DNA of 64,000 nt from UBA2377 sp964429385 (lineage in GTDB: Bacteria > Verrucomicrobiota > Verrucomicrobiia > Opitutales > Opitutaceae): assembly GCA_964429385.1 (NCBI GenBank), contig CAYSBR010000001.1, positions 124,001 through 188,000 on the forward strand, written 5' to 3'. A program made the position numbers and the translations under genes. This document shows positions 43,782 to 53,083 of the stretch, piece by piece (the first letter of the stretch is position 1; each line of letters begins with the position of its first letter). The notes under the pieces are model-generated. The model was given only the letters and a program-made list of their open reading frames with translations. It had not been told where the DNA came from and did no database searches.

Positions 43782-44063
43782 GATGGCGGCCGGCAGATTC
43801 CCGAAACAGGAAATACTCAGGCCGGATTGTAAGAACGGAAAATAAGGGGAAGGGGGTTGGAAGGTTGCGCGCTACACTGCGCACAAACCATGGCCCGACG
43901 TGATGATACGTCACCCCACCCGATGCCACGCAGCCGCTCCGCTGACAGTCCGAGACGATCCCGCACACCCGACAAAAGCGCCCGGAAGAACCTGCAAAAA
44001 GTGCCCGGAACGTCCCGCGAGATACGCGGGATGTTCCGGGCAATGAAAGCCGACGGACAGATC
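43782..44063. promoter_or_regulatory. Region between oxidoreductase and TlpA-like gene, with inverted repeats
   Basis: These 282 bases hold no gene. Reading toward the oxidoreductase start: a 17-bp hairpin at 44003-44041 (a probable terminator), an inverted repeat GACGT-N6-ACGTC at 43897-43912, and TGCGC...GCGCA at about 43866-43882. The last two lie 85-130 bases upstream of the oxidoreductase start and could be operators. Confidence 0.4.
43995..44041 (-). terminator. Rho-independent terminator of the TlpA-like gene
   Basis: On the minus strand, a 17-bp stem with one non-Watson-Crick position (44003-44019 / 44025-44041) and a 5-base loop is followed by ACTTTTTG. It begins about 22 bases past the TlpA-like stop. 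Confidence 0.85.
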
Positions 44064-45122
44064 TCAGTCGCCGAGGAGGCGCTGGAGAGCGGCCTCAAGC
44101 TTTTCTCCATGAGTCTCCGTCGTCACCAGCCGACCATCACGATCGAGGAGGAAAGTCGCCGGGATGCTGCGGATGTTGTAGCGCTCGCCAAAAGGATGCC
44201 GGCCACCCGCCGCATGAAACCAATGCGGCCAGTCCAGATTTTCGGTCGCGATGAATTTCTCCAGTTTCTCCCGGTCCGCCACCCGGTCAAAGGTGATGCC
44301 GACCACGGCAAAACCGCGGTCGCCCCACTTGGCGAGCGCGGCCTTGATGGTGGGCAGTTCCTTGATGCAGGGCACGCACCACGTGGCCCAGCAATCAATG
44401 AGCACCACCTTGCCACGCAGGTCCGCAAGGTCGAACTCCGCGCCGTCCACCGCCGTGAATTTCAATTCCATCGGAGCTTCGCGCAGGCTTTCGATCGCCA
44501 GTTCCCCGCGGCCGAGCGCGGCGAGGTCCGACACTTCGCTGGCGCTGATCCGCTCCAGGAACGGACGCGCTTCCGCCGCGGCGTGCAGGCGCAACTGCTC
44601 CAGATATACGCGCTCCATGAACACCCGGTAGGGCGACTCCGGTGCCCGCGCCGCCACCACATCAATGCGGGCACGCCAGTCAGGCAGGTCCGGAGACAGA
44701 CCGCCCTCATGGCGGAGGGCGATTTCATTGCGCAGGGCGACCCAGTTGAGCCCGGCCCAGATCGGATCGGGCCAGGCGTGGTCACGCAACGCCCCCTGCA
44801 CGGCACCGCGCAAGTGCTCACGCCAGGCAGTCCGCAACGCCGCCGTCCCGCCATCATCGCCGAGCCAGTCGCCGAAGCTGCCGAGGTTGATCAGGATGCC
44901 GCCGACGCGACGCTCCTCCGGGTATTGGACGAAAAACTCGAAGGCCTTGCCGGTCACGAGCTCGAAATCCACATTGGCGCGCCCGCTGCGGGGATCGCCC
45001 ATGCCGCGGGCATGCTCGGCCCAGAGGGCCGTGGCGGCGGGATCCACCACCGGGGTTTGCTGCGCAGGCAGCGACAGGGCCGCGCCGAGCGCTAGGAGAG
45101 GAAGAAACAGTCTTTTGTTCAT
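44064..45122 (-). CDS. TlpA/ResA-like exported thioredoxin-fold protein
   Basis: A 352-residue protein with signal peptide MNKRLFLPLLALGAALSLPA. A helical N-terminal domain of about 190 residues (unassigned) precedes a thioredoxin-fold domain (about 215-350) with active site WCVPC (Cys249 and Cys252) and the cis-Pro region SIPATFLLDRDG. It is probably a periplasmic thiol-disulfide reductant. It follows the STN-TonB receptor on the same strand, but a clear terminator separates them, so co-expression is not assured. Confidence 0.87.
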   Translation of the reverse strand: MNKRLFLPLLALGAALSLPAQQTPVVDPAATALWAEHARGMGDPRSGRANVDFELVTGKAFEFFVQYPEERRVGGILINLGSFGDWLGDDGGTAALRTAWREHLRGAVQGALRDHAWPDPIWAGLNWVALRNEIALRHEGGLSPDLPDWRARIDVVAARAPESPYRVFMERVYLEQLRLHAAAEARPFLERISASEVSDLAALGRGELAIESLREAPMELKFTAVDGAEFDLADLRGKVVLIDCWATWCVPCIKELPTIKAALAKWGDRGFAVVGITFDRVADREKLEKFIATENLDWPHWFHAAGGRHPFGERYNIRSIPATFLLDRDGRLVTTETHGEKLEAALQRLLGD

Positions 45123-45135
45123 GAATATCAGGATA

Positions 45136-45165
45136 GAAAAAAGGGCGGCCAGAATTGGCCGCCCT
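45136..45165 (-). terminator. Rho-independent terminator of the STN-TonB receptor
   Basis: On the minus strand, a perfect 10-bp stem (AGGGCGGCCA / TGGCCGCCCT) with a 4-base loop is followed by a run of T. It sits between the receptor stop (45186) and the TlpA-like start (45122). Confidence 0.9.
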
Positions 45166-45185
45166 GAGTTTTTTGGTTCGCCAGC

Positions 45186-48100
45186 TTACAGGCTCTTCCG
45201 AACCGACAGCGTGACGTAACGCTGCCGCGGATCTTCATAGCGGCTGTAGTAGCTATAAATGTCGGTGCGGAACGCGGGCTCCTTGTCGAAGACGTTGCGC
45301 ACCCCGAGCGTCCACTTGGTGTCGTTGAGCCAGCTCTGCCAGCCGCGATCAATCCCCCGGCCGGCGGGAACGTGATAGCTCACCTGCAAGTCCCACAGCG
45401 TCGCCGAGGCGATGCGGTCACCATCGAGACCGTTGCCGGTCGGGTAAACCGCCGAGGGCGTCGTGGTGTTCGCATGGTAGGAGTTGATGTAGGTGGCGGT
45501 CACACCGGCGGTCCAGCGATTCTTCTCCCAGAAGATCGAGGAGTTACCCCGCCAACGGAGCGGGCTGCCGGAACTGTTGACCCGCTCCACCCATGGGTTC
45601 GTCACAAACACCTGGTCACGGAACGAGTTCGTCCACGTGGCCACACCGAAATAGGTGAAGGTGCCGAGGTCGGCGATGTCACGCGTGTAGCGCGCCTTGA
45701 AGTCGATGCCATCGGTGCGGGTGATACCCACGTTGATGGGGCGCCAGTCAATCGAGGTCACCTCGCCCAGCCAGCCGTTGGCGATATCGGTGGCCGACGG
45801 AGCGGCCCGCACCACGCGGCCGGGGAACAGGTCGGGATTGTTCACGACCTCCTCGGGGAAGGTCGTGCGCACGGCGTCGAGCTTCTCGATATCCCAGTAA
45901 TCAACCGTCAGGGTCAGGCCGGGCGCGAAGCGCGGCGTGAAGATGATGCCGTAGTTCCAGGCGGTGGAGGTCTCGGGCCGGAGGTCGGAATTGCCGCCGG
46001 AGATTTCCGTGCGCTGGTAATTGGAGAAGGTGCCACCACGGAAGTTGTCATCGAACGGCGTGAAGGCCGCGTCGTTGATTCGGCCGCCCTCGTAGTGCGA
46101 TTGATCCGGCGGGAAGAACCCTTCGGCGTAAGAAACGCGGAAAGCGATATCCTTCGTGGGAGCCACCCGCAGCGCCACCACCGGGCTGGTCTCGTCCGTG
46201 GAATCATCCGTGGTCTCCCAGCGGAGGCCAAAGTTGAGATCCACCGCTTCCAGCGGCAGCGGACGCCACTTCGGCCCGATCAGCGGCATCGCCCCTTCGA
46301 AGAAGTAGGACTGCGTACGGCGCGCCTGCTGCGTCGCCGTGTTGGCATTGCCGGCCACCGGCACCGCGGCGCGCATGGCGTCGCTCACCGAGATCGTCGT
46401 GCGGGTCTTGTATTCGCTCCAGATCACCTCGCCGCCGGCGGACACTTCCACCGGACCGGCGGGCACTTCAAGCAGATCACCCACCACGCGCAGATTCACC
46501 TGCGAGAGGTTGCTGTAGAAGGTGTATTGCCGGCTGTACTTGAGGAAGTCCGCCATCACATCCCCGCGGGGGAACGCCCGGTGGTCGGCCAGCGGGTTGT
46601 AGAGCGCCCAGCGCTGGGCCAGCGTGAGACCGGCCGTGGCGGCCGTGCTGGTGAGGAAGGTGTTCAGGTTCTGCGTCGGGTTTTCGCCGGACGAATGGCT
46701 GCGGCCGTATTCACCGGTGCCATCGAGCGTCCACTCCCAATTGTCATTCAACTTGCCCTTGAAGCCGAGCAAGGCCCGGGCGCTGTTGTTCTCTAGGAAG
46801 AGCGAAGGATCCGGCAGATCAACCGGGTCGTAGTAAACCGTCACCGGCACGCCGACAAATCCGGGCGTGACGTTGGTCCGGAAGGGATTGAAGGGATGCG
46901 TCGCCGCGAGGCTGAGCAGCGCGACATTCTGCGGGAACTCGTATTGTGACCGGAAGTAGCTCGTGCCGAGTTCGGCGTAGAGCGAGAGCTTGTCCGCAAT
47001 GAATTCGTGCTCCAGCTGGGAGGTGAAATTGTAGCGATCCCCCGGGCTGTAGAGCAGGGAGCGCTTGTAACGATCACCCAGATTGGCGGTGCCCGCCGTG
47101 CCCACGAAAGAGCCCGGCGTCAGCGCCGTGCCGTCCTGGCCCGTGGGAACCGAGGCATAGCGCGCGCCGGTGGCGCCCGGGATCGGCAAGGCGCCCGTGG
47201 CCGCCGTGATCCGGATCGTGGCCGGCATGCCGGCAAACGCCTGCAGAATATATTGCTCGTAAACCGAGCGACCGTTCACCGTCGCGGTGGTGTCGGCCGG
47301 ATAACGCGCCAAGGCGTTGTCGAGGTAGTCGCGCTCGCCGGCATAAAGCGGCTCGCTCTTCTGGTAGTCCACCGTGAAGGAGAACTGCGTCCGCCCCTCG
47401 TTGAAAGTGCGGCCTTCGAAATAGGTCACCTGGTAGCGCTCGGCCCCGCCTTCGGTGCTCGTTCCATAGCTGAAGGTCAGGTCGCGCCCGGTGTAATCCT
47501 TGCGCAGGATGATATTGATCGCACCGCCGATCGCGCCGCCACCATACACCGCCGAGGCGGAGGAAGGCAGGATCTCGATGCGCTCGATCGCGGCGGTGGG
47601 AATCCGGTTCAGGTCGGGACCATTCGAGAGGCTGCCACGTTGCAGACGACGGCCATTGATGAGGATGCTGGTCTGCAGCGAAGAGAAGCCGCGCAGCTTG
47701 ACTTCGGAACTCTGGTAGAGCCCGGTGCCCACCGTGGCCGAATTGGTCACGCCGCCCTGCAAAGCATTGCTGCCGTAATCGGAGGTCTGCGGGATAAAGC
47801 GGAAGAGTTCCTCCACGCTGGTCACCCCCATGCGCTCAATGTCCTGACGGCTGATGACATCGTAAGCGAGCGCGCCCTGGCCATCGGTCTGGAAGATGGT
47901 CTGGTTGTTGAGACCATCCACGCGGGAGGCTGAAACCTCGATCTTGTCGAGCAGAAGGGAGCCGTCATCGGCCCGCACCGAGCCCGGAGCGGGCGCGGGC
48001 TTGCCGGCGGCTTCCAGGCGGTTGACGGCGATGGCGCCGGTCTTCGCATCCTGCACCGCGCTCAAGTCCGTATTGGCGATCAACCGGTTCACCGCTTCCA

Positions 48101-48383
48101 AAGCCGTGAACTCGCCGTTGATGGCATTCGTGCGCACGCCGCGCACCGCTTCGGCAGAATAAACCAGCTCAACGCCGGCCTGCTCCGCCACCTGGCGCAG
48201 CGCCACCGACGCATCGGCGGCGGACAGTGCGTAGGCCTTCCGGGCCGCGTCAGCCGCCTGGCCGCCCAAGGCCATAATCAGGGAAAAAACAGCCGCAAAT
48301 AGCAGCCGTGCAATAGAATAAGCCGGCCCAAGCCGGCGGGTTAATGAGGGTGTGGTCATGGTGGTGTCAGGGAAGGAAGCCAT
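45186..48383 (-). CDS. TonB-dependent receptor with STN signalling domain (FecA type)
   Basis: A 1,065-residue receptor (1,057 if ATG 48359 is used, which gives MTTPSLTRRLG and an equally good signal peptide). The N-terminal STN domain (about residues 48-110, YALSAADASVALRQVAEQAGVELVYSAEAV) is followed by the plug (ISRQDIERMGVTSVEELFRFIPQTSDYGS, IEILPSSASAVYGGGAIGGAINIILRKD) and a barrel. The C-terminus is Leu (VRKSL), not Phe. The STN domain normally contacts a FecR-type anti-sigma factor, which is encoded just upstream with an ECF sigma. Expression should therefore rise when the ligand binds. The ligand is unknown. Confidence 0.93.
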   Translation of the reverse strand: MASFPDTTMTTPSLTRRLGPAYSIARLLFAAVFSLIMALGGQAADAARKAYALSAADASVALRQVAEQAGVELVYSAEAVRGVRTNAINGEFTALEAVNRLIANTDLSAVQDAKTGAIAVNRLEAAGKPAPAPGSVRADDGSLLLDKIEVSASRVDGLNNQTIFQTDGQGALAYDVISRQDIERMGVTSVEELFRFIPQTSDYGSNALQGGVTNSATVGTGLYQSSEVKLRGFSSLQTSILINGRRLQRGSLSNGPDLNRIPTAAIERIEILPSSASAVYGGGAIGGAINIILRKDYTGRDLTFSYGTSTEGGAERYQVTYFEGRTFNEGRTQFSFTVDYQKSEPLYAGERDYLDNALARYPADTTATVNGRSVYEQYILQAFAGMPATIRITAATGALPIPGATGARYASVPTGQDGTALTPGSFVGTAGTANLGDRYKRSLLYSPGDRYNFTSQLEHEFIADKLSLYAELGTSYFRSQYEFPQNVALLSLAATHPFNPFRTNVTPGFVGVPVTVYYDPVDLPDPSLFLENNSARALLGFKGKLNDNWEWTLDGTGEYGRSHSSGENPTQNLNTFLTSTAATAGLTLAQRWALYNPLADHRAFPRGDVMADFLKYSRQYTFYSNLSQVNLRVVGDLLEVPAGPVEVSAGGEVIWSEYKTRTTISVSDAMRAAVPVAGNANTATQQARRTQSYFFEGAMPLIGPKWRPLPLEAVDLNFGLRWETTDDSTDETSPVVALRVAPTKDIAFRVSYAEGFFPPDQSHYEGGRINDAAFTPFDDNFRGGTFSNYQRTEISGGNSDLRPETSTAWNYGIIFTPRFAPGLTLTVDYWDIEKLDAVRTTFPEEVVNNPDLFPGRVVRAAPSATDIANGWLGEVTSIDWRPINVGITRTDGIDFKARYTRDIADLGTFTYFGVATWTNSFRDQVFVTNPWVERVNSSGSPLRWRGNSSIFWEKNRWTAGVTATYINSYHANTTTPSAVYPTGNGLDGDRIASATLWDLQVSYHVPAGRGIDRGWQSWLNDTKWTLGVRNVFDKEPAFRTDIYSYYSRYEDPRQRYVTLSVRKSL

Positions 48384-48398
48384 TTACCGCAAGGTAAA
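48383..48398. promoter_or_regulatory. Hairpin at the start codon of the STN-TonB receptor
   Basis: TTTACC/GGTAAA form a 6-bp stem around a 4-base loop (TTGC on the minus strand). The last base of the stem is the A of the ATG at 48381-48383. It could affect start choice or translation, or lie in the 5' UTR if ATG 48359 is the true start. Confidence 0.35.
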
Positions 48399-48495
48399 CA
48401 ACCCCCGTCCGACCCACTCTGACGAACTCCGCAGGGGTTTCCGTTAGAAAAATTTCGGTGAATTTTTCGCCCCGGCTTCCAGTGCAGCAAGCCGA

Positions 48496-49518
48496 TCAAC
48501 GGGCCTTCCGCAGGATGATGCGCGAGGCCGTGCGTTCCGCCCGCACCCCGAAGCCCGCCTCCAGCAGACGCACGAAAGCCTCGGCGTTGTCCGCCCGGAA
48601 GCTGCCACCCACCCGCAGGCCGACCAGAGAGGCATCGCCCAGAACCAGGGACGGCCCGTCCCCCTGCCGGTTGAACTCCGCCAGCACCTGCACCAGCGGA
48701 GCATCCACAAAGTCCAGCCAGCGCGGCTGCCAGGCCAGTACCGCGGCAATCTCCCCGGCATCCACAGTCGCGACCACGGATTGCATCACGGCATCCTGCA
48801 GCGTGATGATCGCCCGCTGGCCGGCCTCCAGCAGCGGCCGTTCCGCCGCCGGGACGCTGGGCGCCATCTCCAGCGGATCCACCCGCACCCGGCCCTCGGT
48901 CACCAGCACCTCGACACCGTTCTCCGGATCCAGCCGGACATTGAAAACCGTGCCCAGGGCACGGATCCGCACCCGACCCGCCTGCACCACGAAGGGCTGC
49001 GCCTCATTTTTCGCCACAGTGAAGTAGGCCTCGCCCTGCAGAAGCTCCACCTGCCGCTCGGCCTCGCTGTAATTCACCGCCACCGTCGCCCCGCGGTTGA
49101 GCTCGACAACGGAGCCATCGGCGAGAATCCGCCGCTCATAGGCGGAGGAGTCCCTCGATCCCGCCGTCGGCATGTCAGCGGATTCGCCCGGCGGAGATTG
49201 GTGGAGAAAGAGCCCCCAGGCCAACGCTGCGGCCAGCAAACCCGCCACCGGAATCGCCCACCACGCCCGGCGCCGGGGCAGGGCCAGCAGATCGGGATTG
49301 GGCTGAGCGCTATGCTCCGGTTGCCACTCCGCCAGCGCATCCAGCGCCCCCCAGGCGCGCTCAAGCCGGGCCACCGCCCGGCCATGCCGGGGGTCGAGCC
49401 GCAGCCATTGCAGATAGTCATCCTGCTCCGCGGCGGTGAGGCCGCGATCGCGACAGGCGAGCCATTTGGCGGCCGCAGCATCGAGGGTGTCGGTAGTTGC
49501 GGGGTTGGGGTCGGACAT
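48496..49518 (-). CDS. FecR-family anti-sigma factor
   Basis: A 340-residue protein. The N-terminal cytoplasmic DUF4880-like region (AAKWLACRDRGLTAAEQDDYLQWLRLDPRHGRAVARLERAW) is followed by one membrane helix (about residues 85-105). A periplasmic FecR domain follows (RILADGSVVELNRGATVAVNYSEAERQVELLQGEAYFTVAKNE...RALGTVFNVR). A C-terminal STN-like tail is also seen. It holds the ECF sigma inactive and passes the receptor signal. It starts 12 bases after the sigma gene stop, and the STN receptor follows 112 bases downstream. Confidence 0.93.
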   Translation of the reverse strand: MSDPNPATTDTLDAAAAKWLACRDRGLTAAEQDDYLQWLRLDPRHGRAVARLERAWGALDALAEWQPEHSAQPNPDLLALPRRRAWWAIPVAGLLAAALAWGLFLHQSPPGESADMPTAGSRDSSAYERRILADGSVVELNRGATVAVNYSEAERQVELLQGEAYFTVAKNEAQPFVVQAGRVRIRALGTVFNVRLDPENGVEVLVTEGRVRVDPLEMAPSVPAAERPLLEAGQRAIITLQDAVMQSVVATVDAGEIAAVLAWQPRWLDFVDAPLVQVLAEFNRQGDGPSLVLGDASLVGLRVGGSFRADNAEAFVRLLEAGFGVRAERTASRIILRKAR

Positions 49519-49530
49519 GGGGTGAAGATT

Positions 49531-50052
49531 TCAGGGCAGACCGTGGCGGGCGAGAAAGGCGGCGCAGCGACGCATGCCGTTGGCCACCTGCGCCTCGACC
49601 GTGTGCTCGGTGATACCGAGCTGGGCCGCGATCTCCCGTTGCGAAAGTCCGTAGATCTTGCGCAGCGTGAGAACCTGACGGCAACGGTCGGGCAGGGATT
49701 GGATGGCTTGGGTCAAGAGTTCGAGTTCCTGGGCGTGACCGACGGCTTCAGGCACGCCGGCACTTTCAGTCAAGACGGGCAGGCGCTCGATTTCCGCTAG
49801 AGATTCCATGGAAATAATCCGCTCCCGCCGCAAGTGGTCGATCGCGAGGTTGCGGGCCGTGGTAAACAGCAGGGCACGCGGGGCGCGCACTTCCCCGCTC
49901 TCGCGCGCCCGCAGCACCCGGATGAAGGTCTCTTGCACCAGATCATCCAGATCCAGCTGCACGGGAAACCGGCTGCGCAACCACGCCCGCAGCACCGGCT
50001 CGTGCACTTGCACCTCCTCGGCAAACCAGCGGACTGTTTCAGGATTGGACAC
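49531..50052 (-). CDS. ECF sigma factor, FecI type
   Basis: Region 2 is LDLDDLVQETFIRVLRARES and LFTTARNLAIDHLRRE; region 4 is LPDRCRQVLTLRKIYGLSQREIAAQLGITEHTVEAQVANGMRRC. The conserved part begins NPETVRWFAEEVQVHEP with no ATG nearby. I place the start at GTG 50052 (173 residues), the usual length; the frame stays open to 50328 but the extra sequence is unlike sigma factors. It directs RNA polymerase to the FecR-STN-receptor genes next to it when released by FecR. Confidence 0.88.
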   Translation of the reverse strand: MSNPETVRWFAEEVQVHEPVLRAWLRSRFPVQLDLDDLVQETFIRVLRARESGEVRAPRALLFTTARNLAIDHLRRERIISMESLAEIERLPVLTESAGVPEAVGHAQELELLTQAIQSLPDRCRQVLTLRKIYGLSQREIAAQLGITEHTVEAQVANGMRRCAAFLARHGLP

Positions 50053-50212
50053 GCGATGAATGACTCTCGCCCCGGTAAATCGCCCCCGGGCCGTGGCCAA
50101 GGGGGATGAAGCCGCCACCGCCAGGTGTCCACGCAATTTCAGCCATGGGCCGGCTTGGCTCACAGTCGCCAACCGGCGCATGCCGCGCCAAAGCACTGCG
50201 ATTACAAAGCCA

Positions 50213-51721
50213 TCAGTCCCTTCCGTCGGGACATGCGCAGTCCGCATCCAATGGCCACACCGGCCGCCGCAAATGGCGGAAGGTGAAAGCGGCCACGTTG
50301 CTCGAACACGGGCCGGGCGTGTCCACAAAATACGATGCGGCGGCGATGGGATCGTAGGCGCGGCGATGGGCCACCGCCGCCTTTACTCCGATCACCTTGA
50401 GCTTCTCCGGCGCGATGCCCTGGCTCCGCCACTGGCCGAGATCGAAGGGCGGCGTCTTCCTGCTCGTGAGCAGGATCGTGATCCCGCGATGTCGCACCAC
50501 CGCGCACGGCCCCATGTCAATCTGCCGCCCGCACATTGACGCGAGGTGGCTGTGAATGTCCTCCAGTTCAAACCTGCCCTCGCTGAGGGAAACGATCTCC
50601 ACCGCCAGTTCAACCGGGCCTTCATCCAACGCCGAGTCACGACCGCCAATTGCCAGCGTCACCTGCGCACCGCGACCGGCCCGCACCGCTGCGCCCACCG
50701 CCACCGGATCGTTGATGATCACGGCAGAGTCGGGCACGTCGAACTTCAACAAGCCCCGCAACACCCCCGTGCCATCACCCGGCGCGCCCCCGCCGATGTT
50801 GTCCGCCGGCTCCACCAGCAGCACCGGCCCCTGTCGCACCGGCAGGATGGTCCGCAGCACTGACTCGACGTCCGGATAACTCACCAAACCCGCTTCGCGC
50901 CAGCGCCAGGCCTCCCGGCAGAATCGCTCCAGATGCCACTGCATCTGCGACCCCGGCGCCGGGGAAACCAGACAGAACGACAGTCCCGTCTCAGGCGTGT
51001 CCGCGAAGGAAAAACCCGGTGTCACACTCAGTTCCCACACCCAGGCATCCTCGGCCTCCAAGGCCCGCGCCATCGCGTTTAGCCCGCGCATCGGATCCTG
51101 GGCCGTGCCGGTGCCCGGCGGCGCCCAGATGATCGGCGCCCGCCGCCAATAAGTGCGCGGCATCACCCCGGTATCCAGGCTGCGTTGTAACAATCGCGCC
51201 GCCCGCGCCGCCGTGGCATGGGCATCGGTGTGCGGATTCTCACGGTAGGCGATGAGCGCATTGGCGTGGGCCGCCATCCGCGCCGTCACGTTCGCATGCA
51301 GATCCAGCACTGCGAAAACCGGCAGTGTTGCCAGTCCCGGCAGTTGGCGCAGACGAGCCAGCACCGCCCCTTCCACATCCGGCTCGGTTTCCGTCGCCAT
51401 CGCACCATGCAGGATGAGAAAAACCGCATCCAGCCCTTGGGCCAGCTCCCGCCGGACCACCGCCGCAAATTCCGTCCAGAATAATTCCAGCACCGCGTCC
51501 GCCACCGTCGCACTGGGCGTCGCCCGCAGATCAATCGCCGGCACCACCTCCCACTCCGCCTGCGCCGCCACTTCCAGAAACCCCGCGAGCGGCGAACCGT
51601 CACCCGCCTTCGCCAGCAGCTCCCGGCCGCGACTCACTGCAAACTCGGCCGGTGTCGTCCGCCCTTCGAGAAAAGTATGCGTCTCGTGAAAGAGTCCGGC
51701 CAGCAGGATGCGACGGCTCAT
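50213..51721 (-). CDS. MlrC-type M81 metallopeptidase family protein
   Basis: The start is ATG 51721 (MSRRILLAGLFHETHTF), giving 502 residues, normal for the family. The N-terminal DUF1485 part carries HETHTF, LHGAMATETEPDVEGAVLAR and DLHANVT...YRENPHTD with likely metal-binding His and Asp residues. The C-terminal MlrC domain follows (DNIGGGAPGDGTGVLR, CAVVRHRGITILLTSRKTPPFD). MlrC is known for microcystin breakdown, but relatives are common in catabolic clusters. Here it lies immediately downstream of a class-III aminotransferase (8-base gap), so its substrate is probably a small amino-acid conjugate, not microcystin. Confidence 0.87.
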   Translation of the reverse strand: MSRRILLAGLFHETHTFLEGRTTPAEFAVSRGRELLAKAGDGSPLAGFLEVAAQAEWEVVPAIDLRATPSATVADAVLELFWTEFAAVVRRELAQGLDAVFLILHGAMATETEPDVEGAVLARLRQLPGLATLPVFAVLDLHANVTARMAAHANALIAYRENPHTDAHATAARAARLLQRSLDTGVMPRTYWRRAPIIWAPPGTGTAQDPMRGLNAMARALEAEDAWVWELSVTPGFSFADTPETGLSFCLVSPAPGSQMQWHLERFCREAWRWREAGLVSYPDVESVLRTILPVRQGPVLLVEPADNIGGGAPGDGTGVLRGLLKFDVPDSAVIINDPVAVGAAVRAGRGAQVTLAIGGRDSALDEGPVELAVEIVSLSEGRFELEDIHSHLASMCGRQIDMGPCAVVRHRGITILLTSRKTPPFDLGQWRSQGIAPEKLKVIGVKAAVAHRRAYDPIAAASYFVDTPGPCSSNVAAFTFRHLRRPVWPLDADCACPDGRD

Positions 51722-51729
51722 GGTTTGGA

Positions 51730-53073
51730 TCAGTTTGCCGGCGGCCACGTCGCCGCATGTCGCGTGAACGCCACGTCCGCGCGCTGCAACGCTTCGTCAA
51801 TATCGGTCTCCGTGTGCGCAAGGCTGATGGACCAGAGCCCGCGCTCGATGGCGCTCACCCCTTCCTCCAGCAGACAGCGGCGCAGGTGCGCCCAGCGCGG
51901 CGCATCATGCCGCCGCACATAGTCGCGGTAATCGTTCACCGGCCCCGCCGTCGCGCCCGGCTTGAGCATCACGGTGTGGAAAACCAAACCCGGCCCCTGC
52001 GGCTGCAGCGGCACTCCCTGCCGCGCAGCGAGGGCCGCGAGCCCTTGCATAAGCCGCCGACCCAACCGCTGCGTGCCCGTCGGATGCTCCGGGCCCCGCG
52101 CGAGCACCTGATCGAGACACCACTTGCTCGCCGCCAGGCAGAGCGGGTTGCCGTTCAGCGTGCCGGCATGGACGACCTCACCGGAAAGGATCTTCTTCAT
52201 CGCCGCCTTCGTGCCGGCCAATGCCGCGAAGGGCAGGCCGCCGCCGACCGCCTTGCCGAGCACGGTGAGATCGGGCCGGTAACCATAGTAACCCTGCGCG
52301 CAGCCGGCGCCGAAGCGAAACCCGGTGATCGTCTCGTCGGAAATCATCAGCATGCCGTCGCGGTCGCACAATTCGCGGATCGCCGCCATGAGCCCCGCCA
52401 CGGGTTCGATGCAACAGGTGTTGCACAGCGCGGGCTCGAAGACGATCGCCGCGATCTGCCCGCGATACTCGTCCACGCGGCGGCGCAGATGCGCGACATC
52501 GTTCCAGCGCGCGACGACAAATTTATCCAGGACCTCCGGGATCACCCCCTGACTCGGATGCAGTTGCGCGGGACGCTCGTCGTCACCCCAGCGATCCGCC
52601 GGATTCGCAAAACCCACCAGACCCTCGTCGGCCCAGCCGTGATAATGCCCTTCGAAACGCAGGATGAGCGGCCGGCCGGTGTGGGCGCGGGCGAGCCGGA
52701 AAGCCGCCGTCACCACCTCCGTCGCCGAGTTGTTGAAACGCACCAGCTCCGCCGAGGGAATCATCCGCTGGATGCGTTCCGCCACTTCCAGTTCCAGTTC
52801 ACACTGTCCCGCCCAATGCGTGCCGCGCGCCGCCTGCGCGGCGATGGCCTCCGTCATCCCGGCGGGCGCATGGCCGTAGAGCAGCGCACCCTGGCCGAGC
52901 TTGAAATCGATGTAGTCGTTGCCGTCCACATCCCAGATCCGCGCGCCGCGACCATGGGTGAAATAGAGCGGCACCGGCGCCTCCAGCTTGCGAATACCGC
53001 TGTTAACGCCCCCGGCGATGCTGCGCTGCGCGCGTTCAAACAGGGCTTGGGATTGGGCAAAAGTGTAGGGCAT
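51730..53073 (-). CDS. Class-III aminotransferase, glutamate-1-semialdehyde-aminomutase-like
   Basis: The start is ATG 53073 (MPYTFAQSQALFERAQRSIAGGVNS), giving 447 residues. GARIWDVDGNDYIDFKLGQGALLYGHAP and FNNSATEVVTAAFRLAR are the conserved N-terminal motifs. SDETITGFR carries the cofactor Asp, and TVLGKAVGGGLPFAALAG carries the PLP lysine. HemL-like fold without heme context: the neighbours are MlrC and an IclR regulator, so a catabolic transamination is more likely than heme synthesis. The frame extends upstream only as a shadow of the IclR gene. The stop is 8 bases before the MlrC start. Confidence 0.87.
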   Translation of the reverse strand: MPYTFAQSQALFERAQRSIAGGVNSGIRKLEAPVPLYFTHGRGARIWDVDGNDYIDFKLGQGALLYGHAPAGMTEAIAAQAARGTHWAGQCELELEVAERIQRMIPSAELVRFNNSATEVVTAAFRLARAHTGRPLILRFEGHYHGWADEGLVGFANPADRWGDDERPAQLHPSQGVIPEVLDKFVVARWNDVAHLRRRVDEYRGQIAAIVFEPALCNTCCIEPVAGLMAAIRELCDRDGMLMISDETITGFRFGAGCAQGYYGYRPDLTVLGKAVGGGLPFAALAGTKAAMKKILSGEVVHAGTLNGNPLCLAASKWCLDQVLARGPEHPTGTQRLGRRLMQGLAALAARQGVPLQPQGPGLVFHTVMLKPGATAGPVNDYRDYVRRHDAPRWAHLRRCLLEEGVSAIERGLWSISLAHTETDIDEALQRADVAFTRHAATWPPAN

Positions 53074-53083
53074 GGGAAAAATC

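Noticed and set aside
50213..51721. MlrC gene as evidence of microcystin degradation
   Set aside because: MlrA, MlrB and MlrD are absent and the gene sits in a small-molecule catabolic operon. M81 proteins are widespread outside microcystin pathways.
51730..53073. HemL-like protein as the heme-pathway glutamate-1-semialdehyde aminomutase
   Set aside because: Context is a catabolic operon under an IclR regulator, with no other heme gene. The aminotransferase family assignment stands, but not the heme role.
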